Positions 18,501 to 27,615 are shown, numbered from the stretch's first letter. The stretch is DNA of 64,000 bases from BCD1 sp965230565 (GCA_965230565.1 CBDDLH010000014.1:124001-188000); one strand, 5' to 3'. Translations and numbers: made by a program. Notes: generated by a model from the sequence alone, not told the origin.

Positions 18501-18828
18501 TCCGGAAGAGGCCCAGTTATCCTCGATCAAGGCTATATTACCTGCAGATGTAGATGGTGACGGTGACCTCGATTTGCTTACGGGAGGTAATGACTTTGAC
18601 CTGATTCCTCAATTTTCCAGACTTGATGCCAGTTTTGGTGGTGTATTGCTCAACGATGGCAAGGCCGGATTTACATTTGTGGATGAAAATCAATCCGGTT
18701 TATGGGTCGATGGTCAGGTGAAGGATATTCTGCCTGTAGAAACTGCCAAAGGAACATTTTACCTATTTATCATAAATAATGCAGGACCTGTTTTGGTGCA
18801 ATCTGCCACAGGTTCCCTGGAACAATAA
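15517..18828 (+). CDS. FG-GAP/VCBS-repeat lipoprotein with ASPIC/UnbV domain (CRTAC1-like), first of two
   Basis: 1103 residues with a lipoprotein signal (VLILGC, Cys 16). The protein is made of many FG-GAP/VCBS calcium-binding blade repeats with D-x-D/N-x-D-G loops (for example GDLNNDGLSDIYF, VDINNDGFLDIY, GDINNDGYDDLYI). An ASPIC/UnbV domain lies about 505-590 (NQPALIYQNTTTNKSIKLKL, then VGAKVYLY and DSLVILWPD). A second propeller follows. Such propellers bind ligands and calcium at the cell surface; in Bacteroidota sugar loci they often follow susCD, but their job is not established. A role in glycan capture or surface display is an inference. It shares layout with the next gene, showing a tandem duplication. 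Confidence 0.88.
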   Translation: MKKYILFSLWVLILGCQHTDNQPVKDPLFTEVETSRSGIDFINTVENNEELNIFTYRNFYNGGGVAIGDLNNDGLSDIYFTANMGDNKLYINKGDWIFEDITEKAGVAASNKWSTGVVLVDINNDGFLDIYVCNAGYVSGQDQRNVLYLNNQDLTFTEAAAQFGLDDNGYTTHAAFLDYDKDGDLDVYLLNNSFIPTNTLNYSNKRELDAQDWPVKDFLKGGGDKFLRNDNGTFTDVSEEAGIYQSLIGFGLGVTVGDINNDGYDDLYISNDFFEKDYFYLNQKDGTFRESLEDYFCHISHSSMGADLRDINNDGLLDLYVTDMLPNDDYRLKTTASFDDINLRNLKVQKGFYNQYMHNTLQINKGKKFKEVAFHAGVAASDWSWGALMFDADNDSYTDIFVCNGIYHDVIDLDFMDFFANDLMQQMALTGEKEDMNKVIEKMPSKAIQNLAFRNLSGLSFEDVSKKWGFDQETFSNGAAYGDLDNDGDFDLVINNVNQPALIYQNTTTNKSIKLKLIGETPNTSAVGAKVYLYTDKGMQYQQVNPTRGFQSSVDNHLVFGLGENAQIDSLVILWPDDRKSVLHPEPGPETREISQGNAVASYNTTVIESDMFNLVDHDFTAHIEDDYIDYYYERGLHRMLSKEGPKAAVADVNGDGLQDVFIGGAYGQTGSIYLQTSNGFELSEQPVLRRHSTFEDTACAFFDADNDGDQDLFVGSGGNHFTAGDDFLKDRLYLNDGAGNYEVSSGIKQRTSMNTGEVLPHDFDEDGDTDLIILSRSVPGNYGFVPTHFVFRNEGNGQFSDVTETVLSQDKGVGMITSAVFADITGDGKKELITVGDWEYPKVFEFDGKTFDELKTNLAQYSGWYYEVAAADLDNDGDQDLIFGNHGSNSYVNASEKTPLSLFINDFDENQTMDKILTSRQGGKDMPIMLKKDMADQISAIKKQSIKHHVYATKAVDELFSPALIKASARYDCNFMSSVVALNDGKGNFTLNPLPEEAQLSSIKAILPADVDGDGDLDLLTGGNDFDLIPQFSRLDASFGGVLLNDGKAGFTFVDENQSGLWVDGQVKDILPVETAKGTFYLFIINNAGPVLVQSATGSLEQ

Positions 18829-18922
18829 AATTTTTAGGAGTATGGAATTCAGATGCTTTTGTAAAGAGGACGTTTCCAAAAAAAAGCTAAAGTCCTGCAA
18901 TAACTCAAAGCAATTATTAAAA

Positions 18923-21900
18923 ATGAAATCACTGCTCGTCTGGTTTTTTGCCGGGTTGATATTGATGTTGTCTCCTTCTTGTCAACAAGAATCAACGGAA
19001 ACGGAGAATTATCTGTTTGAACTCAAAACTGCGGAACAAACCGGAGTGGATTTCATCAATGATCTGGCCGTTGAACTGGATCTCAATATTTTCAATTACC
19101 TGTATTATTACAATGGAGCGGGGTTGGCCATAGCCGATTTCAATATGGACTCCCTTCCGGATATTTTATTCACCTCAAACCTTGAGAAAGAACGTATGTA
19201 TCTCAATCAGGGGTCATTAAAGTTTACCGATGTAAGTCAACAGGTGAATATTGACGGAGGGGACAATGCCTGGTCGACCGGAGTAGCTGTTGCAGATATT
19301 AACGGGGACAAATTGCCGGATATTTACCTCTGCCAGGTTGGCAAATACCGAAAGCTGGACAATACGAACAAATTATTCATTTGCACCGGGGTTAATGAGG
19401 AAGGTATTCCGGAATACAAAGAGTCTTCGGCAGAATATGGCCTGGATTTTCAGGGATTCAGCACTCATGCAGGATTCTTTGATTATGACCTCGATGGAGA
19501 TCTTGACTTGTTTTTACTCAACCACAGCCTTCATCAAAATGGGACTTTCGGTCAGAGAAGACGGTTTATAAATACAGTTGATGAAAGGTCCGGCGATAAG
19601 TTATTCCGTAACGATGGAGGGAGTTTTACGGATGTGACGGTGGAGGCGGGTTTGCAGAGTAGTGTCATAGGATATGGCCTTGGGTTAACCTTTGGTGATG
19701 TGAACCTCGATGGATATCCGGACATTTATGTGGGTAACGATTTTCAGGAAAATGACTACCTCTACATCAATCAAAAGGACGGTACCTTTAAAGAAGAGCT
19801 CACCAATCAGATAAGGCATACCAGTAAATTTTCTATGGGAGTGGATATGGCTGATATCAACAATGATTGTTATCCGGATATTTTTTCCCTTGATATGATG
19901 CCTGAAGATCCGGTTATTTTGAAAAGATCGGAAGTGGAAGAGGCTTTGGATGTATTCCGTTTCAAGCTCAATTACGGTTATAATTACCAATTGGCTAAAA
20001 ATGCCCTGCAACTCAATAACGGCAATAATACCTTTAGTGAAATTGGAAGATATGGCGGAGTACACGCCACTGACTGGTCATGGTCACCATTGCTTTTTGA
20101 TATGGATCTCGACGGAAGAAAAGACCTATTCGTCAGCAACGGTATTCCCAAGCGAATGAACGATATGGATTATATCGACTTCCACGCCAGTAATGAGATC
20201 AAGTATAAAATCCAGTTTGACGAGGTTGAAAAACAGGATTTGTCGGTAATCGAAAGGATTCCTGAAATAAAGATTCACAATAAATTCTTCCTCGGCACGC
20301 ATTCCCTTCAATTCAATGATGCAGAATCCATGATCCGCAATCACAAGATCAGTTATTCCAATAGTGCAGCTTATGCCGACCTGGACAATGACGGCGACCT
20401 GGACGTGGTGACCAACAATATCAATGATCCGGCTTTTATTTATGAAAACCTGACGGAAAATCCGGGGGAACGTTCAGTCAGCGTTCACCTTACTTACAAA
20501 GATAATAACAAGGAAGGTCTGGGCACAAAAGTCCTCGCTTACCAGGAAGGTGAAGTCCAGTACGCAGAATATTTCCAGTCAAGAGGATTTCAGTCTTCCA
20601 TGTCCGGTCCGGTCATTCTGGCGAAAAAGAATGAGGTGATTGATTCTTTGATCATTATCTGGCCTGACAATACTTTCACCAGTTTGCAAGGTGTCGCCGT
20701 AAACTCGGTATATGTGAATTATGAGCAAGGCTTACCTCAGTTTGACTACAATTCATTGCACAAGAGTTGGAAGTATGAGTGGTCTTCCAGAGAAAATGAA
20801 TTGGGCGTTGATTATTTGCATGAGGAAAATGACTTTGTAGAATTCAACCGGGAAGTTTTAATTCCTTTCTCAACATCTTCAGAAGGGCCTGCACTGGCAG
20901 TGGGAGATATCAACGGTGATGGTCTTGACGACTTTTTCATAGGATCTCCTAAGTGGGGTAAGAGCGGCCTTTTTTTCCAAACGGAGGAGGGCAGCTTTGA
21001 GAGAATTGATAATGAAACCATGCGACTCGATAGTGTCCGGGAAGAGATCGATGCACATATTGTGGATGTGAATAATGACGGGGCCAATGATTTGGTAATT
21101 GCTTCCGGTGGGAATGAATTCAGGCTTAACAATGATAATAATGCTCCTGTATTGTATTTGAATGATGGTTCAGGGAACCTCTCCAGAAAAAAAGATGCTT
21201 TTGGAGAAGTCAGGCTTACAGCAGGGACGATACAGGTTTTGGATTTTACCGGCGACGGTGCTCCGGATGTTTTTGTAGGGGCCAGGGCGCAGCCATGGGC
21301 GTATGGGGCAGTACCCAAATCCTATTGCCTGGAGAATGATGGCCAGGGTAATTTTAAAGATGTTACTGCAGATTGGCTGCCAGATGAAGGAGTAATTGGT
21401 TTCGTCAAGGGAAGTTCCCTCGCAGATATCAACGGAGATGATAAAGAGGACATCGTTCTTGCCTTGGAATGGGATGGAATAAAAACTTTGGTGAACAAAG
21501 GAAGTAAATTTAAACTAACCGAAGCCATCAGCGGAAAGGGCTGGTGGAACTTCGTGGAAACATCGGATTTTGATAATGATGGTGATATGGACATAATTGC
21601 CGGTAACCTGGGATTAAATACCAGATTGAAAACCAAAGAGGGAGAGCCGGTCAGGATGTATTACAATGATTTTGATGATAATGGTACCAGGGAGCAGTTA
21701 TTGAGTTATTATATTATGGGTAAAGAAGTTCCCTATAATACCAAAAAAGAGATCCAAAGTCAGTTGCCATTTGTCAAAAAGAAATTTGTTTATGCCAGCG
21801 ATTTTGCCGAGGCGCAATTTGCCGATATTTTCCCCGTGGAAAAACTGGATAATTATTTCGAGGCAGATGAATTCAGAAATATGGTATTTATCAATGACGG

Positions 21901-22249
21901 CAGAGGTGGGTTTGAAGCAAAGCCGCTCGGGTTTGAAGCCCAACAAAGCACTTATTATTCTGCTCAACCCTTTGATGCCAATGGTGATGAATTGCCTGAT
22001 TTTCTCCTGATGGGGAATTATTTTGATGCCAATATTACCATGGGGCGTTACGATAATAATTTCGGAACCATTCTGGTCAACCGTGGAGATGGTGAATTTG
22101 ATGTCACCCAACCTGGAGGAGATGTCCTTTTCGGACAGGTTAAAAACATTCAGAAAATTGATGTCGCCGGTAAGGAATACTGGATCATCGCACGTAATAA
22201 TGAATCATTGAAAATCGTAGAGTTTACCGGAAAAAATAATTTGAACTAG
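18923..22249 (+). CDS. FG-GAP/VCBS-repeat lipoprotein with ASPIC/UnbV domain, second of two
   Basis: About 1108 residues from ATG 18923, chosen because it begins a lipoprotein signal (MKSLLVWFF to SPSC-Q); the open frame reaches back over the end of the previous gene but that part looks non-coding. The architecture matches the previous gene: Asp-rich FG-GAP loops (ADLDNDGDLDVV, GDINGDGLDDFFI, SDFDNDGDMDIIAG), an ASPIC/UnbV domain about 505-595 (AFIYENLTENPGERSVSVHL, DSLIIIWPDN) and a second propeller. It starts 94 bp after its paralogue and is likely co-transcribed. Divergence between the two suggests separate ligands or partners. Confidence 0.88.
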   Translation: MKSLLVWFFAGLILMLSPSCQQESTETENYLFELKTAEQTGVDFINDLAVELDLNIFNYLYYYNGAGLAIADFNMDSLPDILFTSNLEKERMYLNQGSLKFTDVSQQVNIDGGDNAWSTGVAVADINGDKLPDIYLCQVGKYRKLDNTNKLFICTGVNEEGIPEYKESSAEYGLDFQGFSTHAGFFDYDLDGDLDLFLLNHSLHQNGTFGQRRRFINTVDERSGDKLFRNDGGSFTDVTVEAGLQSSVIGYGLGLTFGDVNLDGYPDIYVGNDFQENDYLYINQKDGTFKEELTNQIRHTSKFSMGVDMADINNDCYPDIFSLDMMPEDPVILKRSEVEEALDVFRFKLNYGYNYQLAKNALQLNNGNNTFSEIGRYGGVHATDWSWSPLLFDMDLDGRKDLFVSNGIPKRMNDMDYIDFHASNEIKYKIQFDEVEKQDLSVIERIPEIKIHNKFFLGTHSLQFNDAESMIRNHKISYSNSAAYADLDNDGDLDVVTNNINDPAFIYENLTENPGERSVSVHLTYKDNNKEGLGTKVLAYQEGEVQYAEYFQSRGFQSSMSGPVILAKKNEVIDSLIIIWPDNTFTSLQGVAVNSVYVNYEQGLPQFDYNSLHKSWKYEWSSRENELGVDYLHEENDFVEFNREVLIPFSTSSEGPALAVGDINGDGLDDFFIGSPKWGKSGLFFQTEEGSFERIDNETMRLDSVREEIDAHIVDVNNDGANDLVIASGGNEFRLNNDNNAPVLYLNDGSGNLSRKKDAFGEVRLTAGTIQVLDFTGDGAPDVFVGARAQPWAYGAVPKSYCLENDGQGNFKDVTADWLPDEGVIGFVKGSSLADINGDDKEDIVLALEWDGIKTLVNKGSKFKLTEAISGKGWWNFVETSDFDNDGDMDIIAGNLGLNTRLKTKEGEPVRMYYNDFDDNGTREQLLSYYIMGKEVPYNTKKEIQSQLPFVKKKFVYASDFAEAQFADIFPVEKLDNYFEADEFRNMVFINDGRGGFEAKPLGFEAQQSTYYSAQPFDANGDELPDFLLMGNYFDANITMGRYDNNFGTILVNRGDGEFDVTQPGGDVLFGQVKNIQKIDVAGKEYWIIARNNESLKIVEFTGKNNLN

Positions 22250-22467
22250 TTGTTTGTTCAAATTTTAAATCATTTCAAAATCAGTCATTTTTTTTTAATT
22301 GGTGAATTTGCCCAAAAGGCTGGATAGTTGGAAGACTGGATAATTGAGTGAATTGTATCTTTTTCCAGTTATCCATCCTTCTATTTCATCCATCATTCCT
22401 TGAGCTTTGGAATTATTTCCTGGTTTTGGGGAATATTTTAGATGGAATTATTAAACATATATTAACC

Positions 22468-24501
22468 ATGAAAAATACGCTATTACTTATTTCATGCTTC
22501 TTCCTTTTCACAACCCTTAATGCACAGTCTGCCTGGGAGGTGGAAGCAGTAAACATTGATCCTAATAATTATCACGGAGTAACAGTGGCCAACGGGGTGA
22601 TCGGTATTGTTTCTTCTCCGGACCCATTAAAAGTGCAGGACGTTGTGTTGAACGGCGCATACGACTATTATCAGCGAGGAAGGGTTTCCAATATCCTGAA
22701 ATCGTTTAACCACCTGAATGCTGACCTGATTATTGATGGTCACATGATGCACCGTGGCAACATCAAAAACTTCCGTCAGACTTTGGATATGAAAACGGCC
22801 ATGCTGAAAACCACCTTTGAACACGAAGGAAAGGCATCTGTGGAAAGTGAAATGATGGCACTCAGACATTTGCCTTATACAGCCTTGATGGTGGTTAGGG
22901 TTAAAGCTCATCAGGATATTGAAATCATGCCGGTTTCCACCATAGTTGCTCCGGTTCATTTGAGTGATGTTCGAAATTATTATGCAGAGATCGATCGCCC
23001 GCATGTAAAAATCCCTTTGATGACTTCCGTAGCAGACAGCCCTTCAGGAAGATTGAAAGTAGCTGCCAGTAACAGCTTTATTTTTGAAGAAGAACATGGC
23101 CACGAACCCGTCCTGATCCATGAAGATTGGGATTATAACCGGCACCTGATGAAGTTTTCCAAAAAAATCAAAGCCGGGGAAACCTACACTTTCAGTATAG
23201 TAGCTTCTACTACTTCCTCAGAGCAATATGAAGATCCTCACAACGAAGCGGAAAGACTTACCATTTTTGCACGTTTGGAAGGCCGCGAGCGGTTGTTAGA
23301 CCGCCACCTACAGGCTTGGCAAAAATTGTGGGATACCGGAAATATTGAGGTGGAAGGTAATGTGGAAGTTACCAGAGATATCCGGTTTGCCTTATATCAT
23401 CTGTATTCCTTTGCCCGTAAGGGAACGGCCTATTCATTGTCGCCAATGGGATTGTCCGGATTGGGATATAACGGCCACGTATTCTGGGATACGGAATTGT
23501 GGATGTATCCGCCTATTCTCTTGTTACAACCGGATATGGCCAGATCACTATTGGAATACCGTTTTGAAAGGCTGGAAGCTGCCAAACAGAATGCATTTGC
23601 CCATGGTTATGATGGAGCCATGTATCCATGGGAATCTGCGGCTGACGGTTCGGAAGATACCCCGGTCTGGGCACTTACAGGGCCATTTCAGCATCATATC
23701 ACCGGTTGCGTTGCCTGGGCTGCATGGAAGTATTATCAGGTGACCGGCGATAAGGAATGGCTGGAAACAAGAGGCTGGCCGCTGTTGGAGAATTCAGCAA
23801 AATTTTGGGCCAGCCGTGTGGAAAGAAACGGCCCCGGGCAGTACGATATCAAAAATGTGATCGGAGCCAATGAATGGGAAGAGAATATCGACAATAATGC
23901 TTTTACCAATGGAATGGCTATTACGGCATTGAAATATGCAACGGAAGCTGCCAGAGTGCTTGGGAAAACCCCCAATCCTGACTGGATGCACGTTGCGGAA
24001 AATATTCCAATCCTGCAATTCCCTGACGGGACAACAAAGGAAAATGCCACCTATAACGGTGTTATGATCAAACAGGCAGATGTGAACCTGCTGGCATACC
24101 CCCTGGATGTAATCACCGATAAAAAACAAATCCAAAAAGACCTCGATTATTATGCCGAAAGAATGGCGCCTGATGGCCCGGCCATGGGTTTTGCGATTTT
24201 AGCCATACTAAATCAACGATTGGGGAACCCGGAAAAGGCAGCTTCTATTTTCTCCAACAGTTACAAACCAAATGAAGTGCCCCCTTTTGGTGTAATTGCC
24301 GAAACAGCGGGTGGAACCAATCCGTATTTCGCCACCGGTGCCGGTGGAATGCTGCAAGCCGTTCTTTCAGGCTTCGGAGGCTTACATATCACCAATAACG
24401 GTATCGAACAGACGAATTACCAATTACCTGGTTCCTGGAACAAACTGATCATCACCGGAGCAGGAAAGGATGATAAAAAATATGTGATTGAAAATAATTA
24501 G
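22468..24501 (+). CDS. Periplasmic GH65 glycosidase (kojibiose/trehalose hydrolase-like)
   Basis: 677 residues from ATG 22468, which begins a signal peptide (ends TLNAQ); an upstream Met at 22348 gives an implausible leader. It has the GH65 pattern HVFWDTELWMYPPILLLQP in the (alpha/alpha)6 barrel, and GANEWEENIDNNAFTNGMA where Glu469 aligns with the general acid. Near the C-terminus, VIAETAGGTNPYFATGAGGM carries Glu612. GH65 enzymes are mostly inverting phosphorylases, which lack an acidic base there; a Glu at this place and export to the periplasm argue for a hydrolase, as in the characterised Flavobacterium kojibiose hydrolase (from memory, acid and base 144 residues apart; here 143). It would split an alpha-glucose disaccharide after SusCD uptake. 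The 218-bp upstream gap holds GGATAGTTGGA-like repeats only. Confidence 0.85.
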   Translation: MKNTLLLISCFFLFTTLNAQSAWEVEAVNIDPNNYHGVTVANGVIGIVSSPDPLKVQDVVLNGAYDYYQRGRVSNILKSFNHLNADLIIDGHMMHRGNIKNFRQTLDMKTAMLKTTFEHEGKASVESEMMALRHLPYTALMVVRVKAHQDIEIMPVSTIVAPVHLSDVRNYYAEIDRPHVKIPLMTSVADSPSGRLKVAASNSFIFEEEHGHEPVLIHEDWDYNRHLMKFSKKIKAGETYTFSIVASTTSSEQYEDPHNEAERLTIFARLEGRERLLDRHLQAWQKLWDTGNIEVEGNVEVTRDIRFALYHLYSFARKGTAYSLSPMGLSGLGYNGHVFWDTELWMYPPILLLQPDMARSLLEYRFERLEAAKQNAFAHGYDGAMYPWESAADGSEDTPVWALTGPFQHHITGCVAWAAWKYYQVTGDKEWLETRGWPLLENSAKFWASRVERNGPGQYDIKNVIGANEWEENIDNNAFTNGMAITALKYATEAARVLGKTPNPDWMHVAENIPILQFPDGTTKENATYNGVMIKQADVNLLAYPLDVITDKKQIQKDLDYYAERMAPDGPAMGFAILAILNQRLGNPEKAASIFSNSYKPNEVPPFGVIAETAGGTNPYFATGAGGMLQAVLSGFGGLHITNNGIEQTNYQLPGSWNKLIITGAGKDDKKYVIENN

Positions 24502-24560
24502 AACAGCGAATCCCTACCGATGAAAAGAGGATTTGTTGATTTTTTTGAGAAATGAATTTG

Positions 24561-24680
24561 AAGTCTCTAGTGACGGCCTGACTCTCAGTCAGGCCGTCAC
24601 TAGAGACTTTGTGCCCCCCAGCCCCCCTATATATAAGCCGCGAAATCTCCGAATGTGACATTTTTTTAACATTTTTTCAG
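24561..24680. repeat. Composite palindrome-plus-tail repeat, copy 2
   Basis: A perfect inverted repeat with 23-bp arms and a 3-base centre (24561-24609) shares the core AGTGACGGCCTGACT with the copy at 1159. The outer seven to eight bases of each arm differ from copy 1 but remain fully complementary. A tail (about 24627-24680) with TATATAAGCCGCGA and GTGACA-T7-AACA matches the copy-1 tail. It lies between GH65 and MFS and may attenuate transcription. Confidence 0.75.
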
Positions 24681-24733
24681 GAATTTCTGTACTTTAATAT
24701 TCCATTTCTGTTCACCTAAGTTTTTAAAAGACC

Positions 24734-25975
24734 ATGAAGAATCTACTGATCAAAATTTCCATTTTCATTAACTACTTTGTATTTGCGATCCTACTCAACA
24801 GCGTTGGAGCTGTTATCCTGCAATTGCAACGCAACCTGGATATTTCCAAAGCAGATGTTTCTATCCTCGAGGGGTTTAAGGATATTCCGATTGCGGTAGC
24901 TTCTTTTTTTGTGGCTTCTTTTTTGCCTAAACTGGGATTAAAGCGGGGAATGAGTATCGGGCTTCTGGCTGTGACTATTGCTTGTTTCTGTATGCCGATG
25001 ATTCAAGCGGAATTCTGGCATTTTAAGTTGTTGTTTGCAACTACCGGTGTCGCTTTTGCCATTATCAAAATTGGAGTTTTTGCCACTATTGGCCTGGTGA
25101 CCAACACTGAGCAGGAGCATAGAAGTATCATGAGCTGGATCGAAGGGTTTTTTATGATAGGAGTATTGGTGGGTAATTTGTTGATCAGTCTTTTTATTGA
25201 TGACAATAATCCAAAGTCTACAGAATGGCTGAATGTTTATTGGCTGTTGGGAGGACTTTCCGCCCTGGCTATGATTTTGTTGCTGGTTTCCACTTTGGAT
25301 GAATCAAAAGCTCACAAGGAAGGTAATGCCCTGGCAGAAGATTTTGTGGATATGATCAAATTGTTGGCCAAACCTTTGATCCTGGTGTTTATCATCAGTG
25401 CTTTTCTGTTTGTTTTGATCGAACAGAGTTTCCAGACCTGGATGCCTACATTTTATAAGAGTGTTTTGAGTGTGCCCGCATCCATGGGAATACAGGCGGC
25501 TTCCATACTTGCAGGTGCTTTTGCCCTTGGGAGGATCGCGGCCGGCTTTGTGCTCAAAAAAATGAAATGGTTGCCCTTCCTGCTCATCTGTCTGGCACTG
25601 CTTGCCGGTTGTATTATCATCAATCTGCCATTGGCAAATGCAGCAGATATCTCTGAAGATATCAATTGGTTCAATGCACCGCTTATTGTTTACCTGTTTC
25701 CTTTGATGGGGGTTTTCCTGGCGCCGATTTATCCAACTATTAATTCAGTGGTCTTGACCGCTATTCCAAAATATTTGCACAGCTCCATGTCAGGACTGAT
25801 CGTAGTGTTTTCAGCACTTGGAGGAACCTTCGGGTCGATGATCACAGGACATTTGTTTGAGGCTTTTGATGGAGCCACCGCATTTTATCTGGCGTTAGTT
25901 CCAATTGCATTATTGGCCACTTCGCTCTTTCTTTTGAACCGGATGTTTGTCAAACAACCTCTTAATGAAAGTTGA
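24734..25975 (+). CDS. MFS transporter, probable sugar carrier
   Basis: 413 residues with about 12 hydrophobic helices in two halves separated by a charged loop near residues 190-210 (DESKAHKEGNALAEDF). It opens MKNLLIKISIFINYFVFAIL, has no signal peptide, and ends in a short basic tail. Individual cargo residues are not recognisable. The position between the periplasmic GH65 enzyme and the cytoplasmic trehalase suggests import of trehalose, glucose or a related product across the inner membrane. It complements the SSS symporter of the opposite arm. Confidence 0.82.
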   Translation: MKNLLIKISIFINYFVFAILLNSVGAVILQLQRNLDISKADVSILEGFKDIPIAVASFFVASFLPKLGLKRGMSIGLLAVTIACFCMPMIQAEFWHFKLLFATTGVAFAIIKIGVFATIGLVTNTEQEHRSIMSWIEGFFMIGVLVGNLLISLFIDDNNPKSTEWLNVYWLLGGLSALAMILLLVSTLDESKAHKEGNALAEDFVDMIKLLAKPLILVFIISAFLFVLIEQSFQTWMPTFYKSVLSVPASMGIQAASILAGAFALGRIAAGFVLKKMKWLPFLLICLALLAGCIIINLPLANAADISEDINWFNAPLIVYLFPLMGVFLAPIYPTINSVVLTAIPKYLHSSMSGLIVVFSALGGTFGSMITGHLFEAFDGATAFYLALVPIALLATSLFLLNRMFVKQPLNES

Positions 25976-26031
25976 TTTTAAACATTGTCCCCTTATGCCC
26001 TAATTTCTTTGTTCCCTTAAAATACAAAGCT

Positions 26032-27489
26032 ATGCAATCATACGATACCATTTACGGAGAACTTTTTATAGCTGTTCAGACCAGCGGCATTTTTGAGGAT
26101 AGCAAGACTTTTGTGGATATGAAGCCCAAATTTGCGGCGGCGGTGATCCTTGAACATTTTGAGCGTAACAGGAATGTACCCGGGTTTGATTTGAAGTCTT
26201 TCGTCCTGGAACATTTTGAATTGCCGGAACAACCTTCAACTGAGTTTAAAAGTAATACGGACCTTGACCTGGCAGATCACATCAAGAGCCTGTGGCCACA
26301 CCTGACCCGCCCTGCAGATGATGCTGAAAACCCGGGCAGCAAGATTCCTTTGCCTTATCCATATATTGTACCGGGAGGCAGGTTTAGGGAGATCTATTAT
26401 TGGGACAGTTATTTTACTATGCTGGGTTTGGTGGAAGACGGGCTAGTCGATATGGTTGAAAATATGGTGATGAATTTTGCTTTCCTCGTGGATGAAGTTG
26501 GGTTCATCCCGAATGGCAACCGGAATTATTTCAGTACGCGCTCTCAACCGCCCTTTTTTGCCATGATGGTCGATCTGCTGGCTAGTGTGAAAGGGGAGGA
26601 AGTGCTGGTGAAATTGTTGCCGCAACTCCAAAAAGAATACGATTTTTGGACAAAGACTAACCCGAAGAGGGTGATTGACCTGCAAGGGTTTGGTTTTTCC
26701 CGCTATTGGGATGAAAGTATCGGTCCTCGTCAGGAATCTTATATCGAGGATATGGAAATGCAGGGGTTTTCCCCGGAAATGGCCCGTGACCTTCGGGCAG
26801 CCTGTGAATCCGGTTGGGACTTTAGCTCCCGCTGGCTGGAAGATGATATGGACCTGGCAACCATTCAGGCCACCAATATCATTCCTTTAGATCTGAATTG
26901 TTTGCTTCATTTTGCAGAAGGGCTATTGAGCCGGGCCTATTTGCTTTCTGGTAACCAGGAGCTCGCCGGTCATTTTGCACAAAAGGCGGATCGAAGAAAG
27001 CAGTTGTTGAATTCATTGTGTTTTGATAAAAAAGAAGGAGGCTATTTTGACCGCCTGTTAGCAGAAAATGATTTGTCTTCAAAGAAAACCCTAGCGATGT
27101 TATTTCCGCTCTTTCTAAACATTGCTGAGCCAGAGATGGCTGCTTCGGTAGCCAAAACCATCGAATCCGAATTTCTTATGCCCGGAGGCGTGCAAACAAC
27201 CCTGGTGAAAAATGGACAGCAATGGGATGCTCCTAACGGGTGGGCACCACTGCAGTGGGTGGCGGTGAAGGGACTTTCAAATTATGGTTTTAATGACCTC
27301 GCAAAGGAGATTGCATCCCGCTGGACGAGCCTGAATGAGCGGGTTTTCAAGCAAACCGGAAAGATGATGGAGAAATATAACGTTGTCGATGCCGACCTGG
27401 AAGCCGGGGGAGGAGAGTACCCTGTTCAGGACGGGTTTGGATGGTCGAATGGGGTTTACCTTGCCATGCGGGCCTTTTTGAATTCCTAG
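26032..27489 (+). CDS. treF: Cytoplasmic trehalase, GH37
   Basis: 485 residues from ATG 26032; the frame opens earlier over the transporter stop but that leader is not trehalase-like. Both GH37 signatures are present: PGGRFREIYYWDSY (114-127) and QQWDAPNGWAPLQW (396-409). Catalytic acid Asp263 lies in ESGWDFSSRW and the base Glu462 in GGGEYPVQDGFGWSNG. It hydrolyses alpha,alpha-trehalose to two glucose molecules. There is no signal peptide, so it is the cytoplasmic type. It ends the plus-strand arm 56 bp after the transporter and gives the best clue that trehalose is a substrate of the locus. Confidence 0.93.
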   Translation: MQSYDTIYGELFIAVQTSGIFEDSKTFVDMKPKFAAAVILEHFERNRNVPGFDLKSFVLEHFELPEQPSTEFKSNTDLDLADHIKSLWPHLTRPADDAENPGSKIPLPYPYIVPGGRFREIYYWDSYFTMLGLVEDGLVDMVENMVMNFAFLVDEVGFIPNGNRNYFSTRSQPPFFAMMVDLLASVKGEEVLVKLLPQLQKEYDFWTKTNPKRVIDLQGFGFSRYWDESIGPRQESYIEDMEMQGFSPEMARDLRAACESGWDFSSRWLEDDMDLATIQATNIIPLDLNCLLHFAEGLLSRAYLLSGNQELAGHFAQKADRRKQLLNSLCFDKKEGGYFDRLLAENDLSSKKTLAMLFPLFLNIAEPEMAASVAKTIESEFLMPGGVQTTLVKNGQQWDAPNGWAPLQWVAVKGLSNYGFNDLAKEIASRWTSLNERVFKQTGKMMEKYNVVDADLEAGGGEYPVQDGFGWSNGVYLAMRAFLNS

Positions 27490-27494
27490 CTTCC

Positions 27495-27527
27495 AGACCT
27501 TCGAGGTTTTTAAAACCTCGAAGGTCT
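27495..27527. repeat. Perfect 16-bp-arm palindrome after trehalase
   Basis: AGACCTTCGAGGTTTT, one T, then AAAACCTCGAAGGTCT. It is of a type often scattered between Bacteroidota genes (from general knowledge). Only this copy is in the window. It may end the trehalase transcript. Confidence 0.75.
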
Positions 27528-27615
27528 AATTCGATAATGTCAAAAACTCAGTTTTTTTAAGCAATAAATGTCAAATTGACGCAGGAAAATGTCATTTTTT
27601 CATCTCAACAGGTGA

